Positions 9,119 to 18,700 of a stretch of 64,000 nucleotides of DNA are shown here, one piece after another. The position numbers were made by a program, and so were the translations under genes. Where the stretch lies: positions 1 to 64,000 of the forward strand of contig NZ_SACS01000015.1 of the NCBI RefSeq assembly GCF_004005945.1. The letters are read 5' to 3'. Each line of letters opens with the position of its first letter. The first letter of the stretch is position 1. The stretch is from Rheinheimera riviphila (GTDB taxonomy: Bacteria; Pseudomonadota; Gammaproteobacteria; Enterobacterales; Alteromonadaceae). Under the pieces are notes generated by a model, which saw only the letters and a program-made list of their open reading frames with translations, was not told where the DNA came from and did no database searches.

Positions 9119-11842
9119 ATGTCTTTTAGTCGCGATGGATTCAGAGATTATTTAGGCAGCTTGAAAAAAGCTGATGGCAAGCCGCATTTTACTAACAATA
9201 CTATTGATAGTTACTGCTCAGGCTTAAACCATATCTATAATGCATTGCAGATCGATGTTTGGTCATTGACTGACCAAAATAAGATACAGCAGATTATCCA
9301 TGACACTGCCCCGACAGGCATTCATGCTGTTGTGGGATTACATAATAGCCGCGTACCGTACAACGCAATCAAAAGATGGGCCGACTATGTAGCCATTGGT
9401 TCCATTGACGTTGAGCCGGCAACATATCTGGTGCATTGGGCACCAGCACGGACATTAAATGCAGATTCAAATCCGGTAACTTTGGCACCTGATAGCGAAT
9501 TAAGCATTTCCTGTGATTCAAAACAACCGGCGATTGGTGACCTGGTTTATTTAATGAGATATGAATCATCACCTCAGGGCATAGTGGCTAAAGCCGTTGT
9601 AACACGTACCTCCTTCGACGCACCTTACTGGAGTGACCCCACGAAAACATGGCGTTACATCGATATTAAGGTGGTGGAAGTGCGACAGACTGTGGCCGAG
9701 GGGTTGTTACCGGAGTTATTACTGGAACGGTTCTGCGACCGCCACCAATCCAGTTTCAAAAAGTCACTCACAAAATCTGGTGTGTTAATTCCTGTTGCTA
9801 TTGCCAATGAGGTGACACGGCTGTGGGCAAACAGTCAGCATGTGCACAGCCTGCGGCAGTTTATTGAGTGGACGCAGCAGGATGAAGTGAATTCAAGGCC
9901 GGACTGGTTGCCTCAGTTTCAAGAGCGATTGGCCGAAGTTGAACAAGTAAAAACGAGTCCAGAGCCTATACCAAACAAGATGTTGGAGTGGCTGTGGACA
10001 CCCGGATATAACGGAATTTGTTCCGTGATGCCGGGTGTCTTGCCGCGAGTCGATTTTGAACTGCAGAAGGCCTTTTTACGTGGCGTCGCCGAATCTATTC
10101 GGACGGAACCATCGGCAGAAACACATCAGCGCATTTTTAAAACCTGGGAGACGGCAGTTCGCCAAGGGAAATTTGAGAAAACTTATCACGTCGTTATAAA
10201 CCGGGTATTCGCTGCATTTGCAGCTGAGCAATATTCCACTATCGTCAGTCCGACAAATTGCAAAAAGGTGCTGCAATGCTTGCAGCAAGAATTCAGGATG
10301 GATTTGCAATTGCCAAACGAATGGCCTGAACAGAACGCTTGGATACTAAGCAGCCTGCAAGATGCGGGTGTAGATATGAGCAAAGTTGCGGAAAACAACG
10401 TGGCGATCTGGCAAATATGTAAAGCATTGGATGCCCGTAAGAAGATAATTCTTAACGAAACTGATATCGCTGAAGACGTGGAAGGAGATATCCAGGTGTC
10501 AAACACAGATTTAGTTCCATTAAACCAAATTTACTACGGCCCACCAGGCACTGGTAAAACCTATATCACCATGCAAGCTGCGGTGCAGGCTGCAGAACCA
10601 GGCTTTAGCTGGCAAACCCGGAACGAATTAAAAACCGAATATCAACGACTAACCGATACCGGCCGGATTGTGTTTGTTACATTCCACCAAAGTTATAGCT
10701 ATGAGGATTTTGTGGAAGGACTTACCGCAGAAGCGCTCGATGGCAAAGTTAGTTATAAAAAGAAGTCTGGTCTTTTCAAAGAGTTAGTTGAGGACGCCAA
10801 AAACTCCAGCGAATGCGGCAACGAAGCATTTGATAGAGCCTGGCAAAAGATGCTCGACATGCTGGACGCGAGTGGAGACGAAACGATCATGGAAACTATC
10901 AGAGGCAAGAAATTCAAGGTGGCCTTTGAAGGGAATAAAACGTTTCGCGTATATCCGCAAAATTCTCAGCAAGAAGATCCATACTACGTAGCAAGTGTAT
11001 CAAATGTAAGAAAATTATATTATGGCGCGACAAAAAAGGGCATGTATAACCCTTCATATGTTGAAGGCATGCTTAGTTTCTTAAAGCAGCATTGTGATCT
11101 TCCAGAAAAACCACCTACAGAATACGCCAAAAAACAGAATTTCGTTCTGGTCATCGACGAAATCAACCGAGGTAATATTTCTCGGATCTTTGGTGAACTG
11201 ATTACGTTAATTGAGCCATCGAGACGATTGGGTGGCAATGAACCACTGGAAGTAATTTTACCACTTACTGGCGATAAGTTTTCTGTGCCGGATAACCTGT
11301 ACATCATCGGCACCATGAACACTGCCGACCGTTCGCTGTCTGGACTTGATTTAGCACTGCGCCGTCGTTTTGATTTTATCGAAATGCCGCCACAACCACA
11401 GTTATTGGCCGATGTCTTTGTTGAAGATGTTGACCTTGAATTAATGCTCAAAACCATCAACGAACGGATTGCCGTGTTATTGGATAAAGACCACTGCATT
11501 GGCCATGCATCATTTATGCATTTACATCCAGAACACCGTCCGGCAAACGCTCCTGAGTTTGCCAGTTTGAAGGAATTGGCACAGGTGTTTCAGCACAAAG
11601 TGTTGCCATTGCTACAAGAGTATTTCTTTGAAGACTGGCAACGCATTACCTGGGTACTGAATGATCAGAATAAAGCGACTGAGATCGCTTTTATCCGCAA
11701 ATCGGCCGGTAAGCCAATTGCAGAGTTATTTAAAAACGTATCGCAAATCAAAGCACGTGATCGGTGGGAGATAAATCAGGATGCGTTTGAAAGCGCGAAA
11801 GCTTACCAGCTGATTTATCAGGACGAGGCCGCTTCGGCATGA
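9119..11842 (+). CDS. mcrB: McrB-type GTPase of an McrBC modified-DNA restriction system, with N-terminal SAM-like and EVE-like modules
   Basis: A 907-residue protein. The C-terminal AAA+ GTPase part (about residues 465-870) has the P-loop GPPGTGKT (about 474), Walker-B VIDEINRGN (about 678) and the McrB-specific NTADRS (about 735), then RRRFDF. McrB translocates on DNA and assembles with McrC for cleavage. The N-terminus differs from E. coli McrB (459 residues): residues 1-95 look like an integrase-type SAM/core-binding helical fold, and about 100-235 resemble an EVE/PUA-like base-reading module (VYLMRYES ... GIVAKAVV ... RYIDIKV). The target modification is therefore probably set by that module; this is an inference. 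It overlaps mcrC by four bases. Confidence 0.9.
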   Translation: MSFSRDGFRDYLGSLKKADGKPHFTNNTIDSYCSGLNHIYNALQIDVWSLTDQNKIQQIIHDTAPTGIHAVVGLHNSRVPYNAIKRWADYVAIGSIDVEPATYLVHWAPARTLNADSNPVTLAPDSELSISCDSKQPAIGDLVYLMRYESSPQGIVAKAVVTRTSFDAPYWSDPTKTWRYIDIKVVEVRQTVAEGLLPELLLERFCDRHQSSFKKSLTKSGVLIPVAIANEVTRLWANSQHVHSLRQFIEWTQQDEVNSRPDWLPQFQERLAEVEQVKTSPEPIPNKMLEWLWTPGYNGICSVMPGVLPRVDFELQKAFLRGVAESIRTEPSAETHQRIFKTWETAVRQGKFEKTYHVVINRVFAAFAAEQYSTIVSPTNCKKVLQCLQQEFRMDLQLPNEWPEQNAWILSSLQDAGVDMSKVAENNVAIWQICKALDARKKIILNETDIAEDVEGDIQVSNTDLVPLNQIYYGPPGTGKTYITMQAAVQAAEPGFSWQTRNELKTEYQRLTDTGRIVFVTFHQSYSYEDFVEGLTAEALDGKVSYKKKSGLFKELVEDAKNSSECGNEAFDRAWQKMLDMLDASGDETIMETIRGKKFKVAFEGNKTFRVYPQNSQQEDPYYVASVSNVRKLYYGATKKGMYNPSYVEGMLSFLKQHCDLPEKPPTEYAKKQNFVLVIDEINRGNISRIFGELITLIEPSRRLGGNEPLEVILPLTGDKFSVPDNLYIIGTMNTADRSLSGLDLALRRRFDFIEMPPQPQLLADVFVEDVDLELMLKTINERIAVLLDKDHCIGHASFMHLHPEHRPANAPEFASLKELAQVFQHKVLPLLQEYFFEDWQRITWVLNDQNKATEIAFIRKSAGKPIAELFKNVSQIKARDRWEINQDAFESAKAYQLIYQDEAASA

Positions 11843-13170
11843 ATAAAGCCGTAATTGTGCGGGAATATGCCAGGCTGACTTTTGCTGAGCTTGCCGAAAA
11901 CACACTGGACCAAGCGCAGATCTCGCCCAGTGCCTTTCGCTGGTTAGTGGAGCTTGGGCAGCAATTTCGTGCAAACGGCTTAGCACTGCTGGAGCTTGAT
12001 AATCAGCAATGGCTTCGTCTCGATAACTATGTTGGAGTGCTTGAGTCACCCTGTGGCCAAGTGATTGAAATACTTCCGAAACATCGCAGTTCAACAAATT
12101 GTATTGAGAGTGCCCGCCAGCTGCTGTGCAAACTGATTTGTAACGCGCTGGACATAAAGAGTAGAAATACTTCGCATACCAGTATCGAGCGATTTGACAC
12201 CTCATTGCCAGAATGGTTGATGCGACAGTTTTTACAAGAGTTGGACACGCTGTTTAAGCGTGGTTTGCGCTTTGATTACCAACGAGTAGAAGAGCAGCAG
12301 CGTTTTTTGCACGGACGCTTGGACGTGAACAAACAACTGCGCCAACCTCCCGGTCGGGAACACTTGTTTAATATCCAGCATGATATCTTTAGTGCCGACC
12401 GCGCGGAAAACCGGTTGCTTAAAACTGCTTTGTCAAAGGTGTGTACTGCCACCCAAGACAGCGAAAATTGGCGGCTGGCTCATGAGCTACAAAGTTTGCT
12501 GCACGAGTTGCCGCAGTCAACTGATATCCAACAGGATTTTCGTCACTGGCAGGAGTCCCGACTGATGGCGCACTATCAGGCGATCAAGCCCTGGTGTGAG
12601 TTTGTGTTAAACCTGCATGTTCCGTTGGCTGTGCAAGGCGACTGGCGCGGCCTTAGTTTGTTATTCCCAATGGAAAAACTGTTCGAAAATTATGTTGCTG
12701 CAGAACTTGGCAAAGCCTTAGCGCAAACTCCTGGGACGGATAAAGAGTTGCGCACTCAGCTGGCTTCCCGCTATCTATGTACACATTTGCAACAGGACAT
12801 GTTCCAGCTGAAACCTGACTTATCGCTAAGTCTGGGCGGTTTAGGGCAACCCACACAACGCTGGATTTTAGATACTAAATGGAAGTTGCTGGATGGTGTT
12901 GCTCGCGATGACAAATATGGCTTAAGCCAACAGGATTTTTATCAAATGTTTGCTTATGGCCACACCTACCTGAAAGGGCATGGCACCTTAGTGCTGATTT
13001 TTCCGGCCTGGGATAAGTTTCCTGTCTACACAAAACCGCTACATTTCAGCTTTGATCCAAACTTGCAGCTATTGGCGTTACCATTTGATTTAGAAGATGA
13101 AAATTCCGCGAAAACCTTGATTTCATTGCTGCAACATGGTTTTAAACAGTCAAGTACTGCAGCGGCGTAA
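11839..13170 (+). CDS. mcrC: McrC, nuclease subunit of the McrBC restriction system
   Basis: A 443-residue McrC-family protein. The N-terminal half (about residues 20-110) contains the stretch PCGQVIEILPKH, typical of the family's finger domain; the C-terminal half carries a PD-(D/E)xK nuclease core, with the aspartate of KPDLSL near 325 and DTKWK near 344. McrC is inactive alone and cuts DNA when bound to the McrB ring. ATG 11839 overlaps the mcrB stop (ATGA), so subunit ratio is likely set by coupling. E. coli McrC is 348 residues, so this belongs to the longer variant common in other proteobacteria. Confidence 0.9.
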   Translation: MNKAVIVREYARLTFAELAENTLDQAQISPSAFRWLVELGQQFRANGLALLELDNQQWLRLDNYVGVLESPCGQVIEILPKHRSSTNCIESARQLLCKLICNALDIKSRNTSHTSIERFDTSLPEWLMRQFLQELDTLFKRGLRFDYQRVEEQQRFLHGRLDVNKQLRQPPGREHLFNIQHDIFSADRAENRLLKTALSKVCTATQDSENWRLAHELQSLLHELPQSTDIQQDFRHWQESRLMAHYQAIKPWCEFVLNLHVPLAVQGDWRGLSLLFPMEKLFENYVAAELGKALAQTPGTDKELRTQLASRYLCTHLQQDMFQLKPDLSLSLGGLGQPTQRWILDTKWKLLDGVARDDKYGLSQQDFYQMFAYGHTYLKGHGTLVLIFPAWDKFPVYTKPLHFSFDPNLQLLALPFDLEDENSAKTLISLLQHGFKQSSTAAA

Positions 13171-13184
13171 AAACAGGGACTCAG

Positions 13185-13229
13185 ATGAACAAAGATCAGT
13201 TAGCACAGGTGATGTCCAAATGGTGGTAA
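13185..13229 (+). pseudogene. 14-codon mini-ORF, likely remnant of a lost gene
   Basis: An ATG preceded by a good CAGGGA ribosome site opens a 14-codon frame (MNKDQLAQVMSKWW) that ends at TAA 13227-13229, just 15 bases after mcrC. It reads like the first codons of a longer gene that was cut off, as the start context is intact but nothing follows. It could instead be a leader peptide for the next gene. It is listed because it fits the decay seen immediately downstream. Confidence 0.3.
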
Positions 13230-13253
13230 ACAAAACCGCGGCGAGGTGTTTTT

Positions 13254-14137
13254 ATGGTTTCTATTGAACAGTTAGAACTCTGGATCAAGCTTCCGAGGGA
13301 AAACGAACATCTCGAATTTAAGACGGCGAGTAATCAGTATGATAGTACCAAACTACTGAAATATTTTGTGGCGCTTGCCAACGAAGGTGGTGGTCATCTG
13401 GTGTTGGGTGTCACTGATAAACTGCCGCGCCAGATTGTCGGATCAAAGGCACTTCCGAATCGTGAAGCGACTACGGCCATGATTTTAGAAAAATTGCGTA
13501 TCCGGGTTGAGATCACAGAACTTAATCACCCGGATGGCCGGATTGTGATTGTTGAAATTCCTTCTCGTCCTCAAGGGCAGCCATTGCATTTGGATGGTGC
13601 ATATTTAATGCGTGCTGATGAAGAACTGCAACCGATGACTGCTGACAGGTTGCAAAATATTTTTAATGAAGGCAAATCCGAATGGCTTTCTATCATTGCT
13701 AAAGCAGATGCCAATCCTGAAGATTGTTATCGCGCTGCTGGATACTCAAACATGGTTTGATCTGTTGAAATTACTGCGAAGAAAAAGGCACTGGCATCGA
13801 CAAAATTGTGGATGCAGCCGAAGTCTATCAATTACCTGCGCCAGACTTTCGGGTAAGTGAAGTTAGGACGACGGCTATTCTGTTTGCATATCAAGAAATT
13901 TAATGTCATGAGTAAGCTTGATCGTATCCGAGCCTGTTATCAGCATTGCTGCTTGATGTATGTTAACAATCAACGCATGTCGAATGAATCTATGCATAAG
14001 CGATTTAATTTATCAGAAAAAAAGCGGCGACAGTTTCTCTGATTATCGGAGCTACCAAAGAGTTGGAACTGATTCAACCAGACGACTCAGAATCGAGTTC
14101 AACCCGTTATGCTCGCTATCTGCCGTATTGGGCGTAA
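13254..14137 (+). pseudogene. Decayed AlbA_2 (Schlafen-type) DNA-binding/ATPase gene
   Basis: The first 168 codons (13254-13760) form a clear AlbA_2 domain: ENEHLEFKTASNQYDS, ALANEGGGHLVLGV and YLMRADEELQPMTADRL. Whole proteins of this family are usually about 400-480 residues and continue into a HATPase_c_4 part. Here, after DTQTWFDLLKL in another frame (to about 13775), the sequence jumps to EKGTGIDKIVDAAEVYQLPAP (13781-), the ATPase-type GTGIDKI motif, so a central block is deleted. One extra base near 13899 and another near 14030 break the frame again; the restored ending reads RYARYLPYWA and stops at 14135-14137. It was probably a companion of mcrBC. Confidence 0.85.
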
Positions 14138-14330
14138 GTGCTTTAAAGCAAATCGCCAGCAGAATAGTTTTAATTCATAAGTGCATGTTTCATAACAATT
14201 AAAGTATTTTAATCCAAACCGCCATGGAGAGAATCACTGTCAGAACAATGCCAGTACCCGTGAATGATGTCGAAGGTTCGTAGAAGCAGACCAATACAAC
14301 CTATAGTGATTGCTTTACTAAACTAAAAAA

Positions 14331-15431
14331 CTACTCCTGCTTCGTCAATGCCAATAAATCTTCCAGCTGCATACTGACATAAGAACAATTGGATCGCAGC
14401 TCGGAGCTTTGTCGTTGCACATTATTGCTGTCGTCTGGGGCTTGTTCGAGTTGGTGCAATGCTTGTTGCATAGTTTGAATGGGCGGCAGCAGGTGTTGTT
14501 GCAATATTCTGGAAATTTGTTGTTTTAAGCGATAATTTTCCTGCAACGTATCAATCTGTTGACGCATTTGTTTCACACTTTGAATCAGCGCAGCATGGGT
14601 TTTTACCCTGGCTTTGACCACCGGCGGATTGACCGGTTTGGTGATGTAATCGAGCGCACCCAGTTCAAACCCGCGCACCATGTCCTGGGTTTGATCCAGC
14701 GCGGTTAGAAAAATCACGCTGATATGCTGGGTCAGCGGATTGGCTTTGAGTTTGCGGCACACCTCAAAACCGTTGATATCGGGCATCATCACGTCCAGCA
14801 ACAACAGGTCGGGTTGCGGCTCGGCGGCACAGATTTTTAAGGCTTTTTCACCGCTGGTGGCGGCGCCGACTTTGTAATCTTTGCGCAGGATGTCGCTGAT
14901 CACCTGAATATTATCAGCCACATCATCCACCACCAGAATACGGAGCTGTTGTGGCTCGTTGCTGGCAGTATCTGTACTGGCACCGCTGGCATCGCTTGGT
15001 TTTTTTGCAGCTGAGTTGGCTTTTTGCGGCCCTTCAATCGCCCGTTGCACCCGTTCAAGCAGGATTTTGGTGGTAAAAGGTTTCACCACATATTCGGAAA
15101 CGCCGGCCTTAATCGCCTGCACCACAGCGGCTTGTTCAATCACCACCGACATCATCATAAAAACCGTGCTGGCGTTTCGTTTATCCGCTCGCACCCGCTG
15201 CAGCAATTCCAGGCCATTCATCTTCGGCATGTCCCATTCGGCAATGATAAAGTCGATTTTCTGCTGCGACAAAATATGGAGTGCATGCTCGCCATTCGAG
15301 GCCTGGAGCACTTTGTCAAACCCAAGATCCAACAGCATATTGGCCACGGTGTCGCGCACAATATCGCTGCTATCGGCCAGCAGCACGGTCATTTGCGGGT
15401 AAGTTTTTTTGGGGTTTGCAGCAGATTCCAT
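14331..15431 (-). CDS. Response regulator with two receiver domains and a coiled C-terminal tail
   Basis: A 366-residue protein. Receiver 1 (about residues 15-135) has a DSSD-type acidic start with the phospho-acceptor position in IIAEWDMPKMNG; receiver 2 (about 165-285) has VVDDVADN and the acceptor aspartate in LLLDVMMPDINGFE, with FLTAL and KPVNP. The last 80 residues are helical with many glutamines. No DNA-binding or enzymatic output is visible, so it may act as a phosphorelay node. ATG 15431 follows AAGGA and beats the longer in-frame start at 15605. It faces away from the hybrid kinase gene across a shared promoter region and probably works with it. Confidence 0.86.
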   Translation of the reverse strand: MESAANPKKTYPQMTVLLADSSDIVRDTVANMLLDLGFDKVLQASNGEHALHILSQQKIDFIIAEWDMPKMNGLELLQRVRADKRNASTVFMMMSVVIEQAAVVQAIKAGVSEYVVKPFTTKILLERVQRAIEGPQKANSAAKKPSDASGASTDTASNEPQQLRILVVDDVADNIQVISDILRKDYKVGAATSGEKALKICAAEPQPDLLLLDVMMPDINGFEVCRKLKANPLTQHISVIFLTALDQTQDMVRGFELGALDYITKPVNPPVVKARVKTHAALIQSVKQMRQQIDTLQENYRLKQQISRILQQHLLPPIQTMQQALHQLEQAPDDSNNVQRQSSELRSNCSYVSMQLEDLLALTKQE

Positions 15432-15715
15432 CGTTCCGTCCTTAGATCTCTGAGTTTGCTCCTGCGGCAACACGGTGGTGCCATGGGTACAGCTGTATCG
15501 TAAAAGGTTAGTAGCTTTTTTCGGAATTGGGAATATTTGATCCATCCGGGGTACTGACTTGACGAACACCCCTTCATGCATGACAGTTGAACTGTGGCTG
15601 TCCACGATTGCATTTGATCACAACAACAGTAACGCAATCCACCGATCCAGCCGAATGTTCCAAACCCACTTTGCAGGATGCTACGGGATGACCCAACGGC
15701 AACCAAAGGATCAAC
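15432..15715. promoter_or_regulatory. Divergent promoter region between response regulator and hybrid kinase
   Basis: 284 bases with no convincing gene on either strand; frames on both strands stay open but lack start signals. It must contain the promoters for both divergent genes. AAAGGA just before 15716 is the kinase ribosome site. No clear palindromic operator was found. Confidence 0.5.
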
Positions 15716-18700
15716 ATGCGTGTTTGCCGTCAGGGATCTGAACCCGGTTCGAAGCGCCGTCTGCAGTTTTGTCAGCTGGCTAGCACGTGGTGGGCGCTGC
15801 TGTTACTGGCTATCGTCAGTTGCCAGATCACGGCCGATACTTCGGCCAACAACGCCGATCACAGCGGCATCACGCAAAAAGTCGAAAAGCTGTCGGTGTA
15901 CAGCATGCAAGCCAATCCACAAATGTTTAGCGTGGCGAAAGACCACGATGGTTTTTTATGGTTTGGCACCGTCGAGGGCGTAAAAAGATACGACGGTTAT
16001 CAGTTCAGCTCTTTTATGCACAACCCGGCGGACAGCACATCGTTAGCCCACGACAATGTCGGGGTGATGCTGAACGATTCCAAAAACCGGCTCTGGGTTG
16101 GCACCTGGGGCGGCGGCCTGAATTTGTACCAAAGAACCAGCCAGTCGTTCCGGCATTTTCGCCATGATGCCGCCATGGCCACGTCACTGGGCGCCGACAA
16201 AGTGCAATCGTTGTTTGAAAGCCGCAGCGGTGAGATTTGGGTCGGCACCAATGGCGGTGGCTTGAATCTGTATCAGGAAAGCAGCGGCAGTTTTATCCGT
16301 TATCAGCACGACCCCAACAACCCGCACAGCATTGGCAACGACCGCATCTGGGGCATGGCTGAAGACAGCCAGGGCAATATCTGGGCTGCCACCACCAATG
16401 GTTTGTACCAGCTCGACCGCAGCACCCAACAATTTCGCAGCTACGGCGTGGCAGCAGGCGCGCTGGATCACCCGGAAGTTCGCTCGATATTTATTGATCA
16501 GCAAGACCGGCTGTGGGTATCAACCCGGCTTAGTTTTGGCCAGTTTGACCCAGCCAGCAACAGCTATCAGCGTCATGCACTACCTGAAGGCGAATTGCCA
16601 AGCGTCAACAGTATGTCGGCACAGGGCAAGCTGCTGGTGCTGGCAACTTTAGCCGGGGTTTATCATTTTGATCTGGAACACAAAAAATTTGTGCCCGCCG
16701 CCCTCAACGGCAACTGGTCGTTATTACCCAGCAATGACGTACGCCAGGTATTGATTGATTCCACCGGCATTTTATGGGCAGCCACCCGCTATTCCGGCGT
16801 GGTGAAAGTGTTTCCGCGGCTGCCGGCGTTTCAGGGCTGGAGCAACTACTTGCAGCAGCAACCGATGGCCGGGTTGTTTTCGCAAGTGTTGTCAGTTGTG
16901 GCGCGACCAGAAGGTGGTTTGTGGCTGGGTACCGGCAAAGGCATGGTGGCCTTTGATGGCAAGCAACGCTTTGAACCACTGCAGTCCAGCCATTTCCCCG
17001 ATCAACTGACCCGGTTTCGGATTAAAAATATGCGTTATGCCAGTGATGGCACTTTGTATATCAATACCGATACCGGGCTTTATGCAATGGACGCCGCCAG
17101 CAGACAAATCCGGCCGCTGCCGCTGGATTGGCTGAGTTTGCAAGGGGATGGCATCGAATCGTTGAGTGTGGATAAACAAGATCAGCTGTGGCTGGTGTTG
17201 GCATCTTCCAACAATGTGGTGAACTGGGATCCGGTGAGCAATCAGCGACGGGAGTTTTTGACAGACGTCGACCCGACTTTTACCTTCGTCGATGACGAAA
17301 ACGAAGTCTGGATTGCGACCGCTGGTCAGGGCACCTTTCGGATCAGCAGTGATCGCAATAAGGTTACCCATCTTGAACACAGCGCTGCGGCGGGTAGCCT
17401 GAGCAGCAATACCGTTACCGCCATTCGGCAAGCTGGCGCGCAAACGCTCTGGTTGGCCAGTAGTCAGGGGGTCGACCGATATGCCAAAGTGAGCGGCAAG
17501 GTGCAGCACTTTAACCATGTGATTGAAGGTGAAGTCATCGCCATTCAGTCAATCAGTACCGACCACTACGGCAAGTTGTGGCTGGCGACCTCCCACGGCG
17601 TGTCGCGCCTTGATCCGGATACTGGTGTCTTTAACTATTTCAGCACCAACGACGGTTTAAGCAGCAATGGGTTTATGCCAAGGGCCGCCACCCAAACTGC
17701 CGATGGCCGGATATTTCTGGGTAGTGTCGGCGGCATCACCGCGATTTCGCCGGCGGAGGTGGTGGTCAATCATGTGCAGCCGCCGGTCGAAATTACTGCG
17801 GTGACCGTGGATGGCAAATTACAACCGTTTCCACTGCCAACGGTGCTGGAACTGCCAAATGATTTTAAAAATCTGACCATCAGCTACGCCGCGCTGGATT
17901 TTCAGGCCACCGAAGACAATCGGTATCAGACCCGCTTGCTCGGTTATGACCACAACTGGAGCAAAAGAACCGGCGAGCATCAGCAAAGTTATGGCCGGCT
18001 GGAACATGGCAGTTATCAGTTTGAACTGCTTGGCAGCAACAATCATGGCGTGTGGAACCCAGAGCCGCAGCGGCTGCAGATCAAAGTGTTACCCGCCTGG
18101 TATCAAACCACGGTGTTTTTAGTGCTGGCACCTTTGACACTGGCGCTGGCCATTTTTTCGTTTTTGCGCATTCGGCTATTGGCGCAACAACAACGCGAGC
18201 GGGAACTGACCGAACTGGTTGAACGCCGTACCCACGACATTTTTGTGCTGGGGGATGTGGGAAAAGAAATCGCCGCCACCTTTGAGCTGGAGCAGATCGC
18301 CCGCAAAATTTATGACCATCTGCAGGCGATAGTGCCAACCGATACCTTTGCTATTGGCTTGTTTAATCAGCCGCAGGATGAAGTGGATTTTATCTTCGCC
18401 ATGCACAAAGGCCAGCGGTTACCAGCGTCCGGTGCCCATCAGCAGACCAACGGCCGCCCCAGCGCCTGGTGTTTACAGCAGCAGCAGGAATTTATCGCCG
18501 CCAGCCCGGAAGACTGGGCAAAGTTTGGCATGCAGGCCGCGGATTGCCTGAATGGCGCCGCCACCCAAACGGTGATTTGTGAGCCGCTGATCGCAGGCAC
18601 TCAGGTGCTGGGTATTTTGACGCTGCAAAGTGATCAACCACACGCCTTTAATAACGACCAGATTAACATCGTGCGGATCATCACCAGCCATGCTGCGGTC

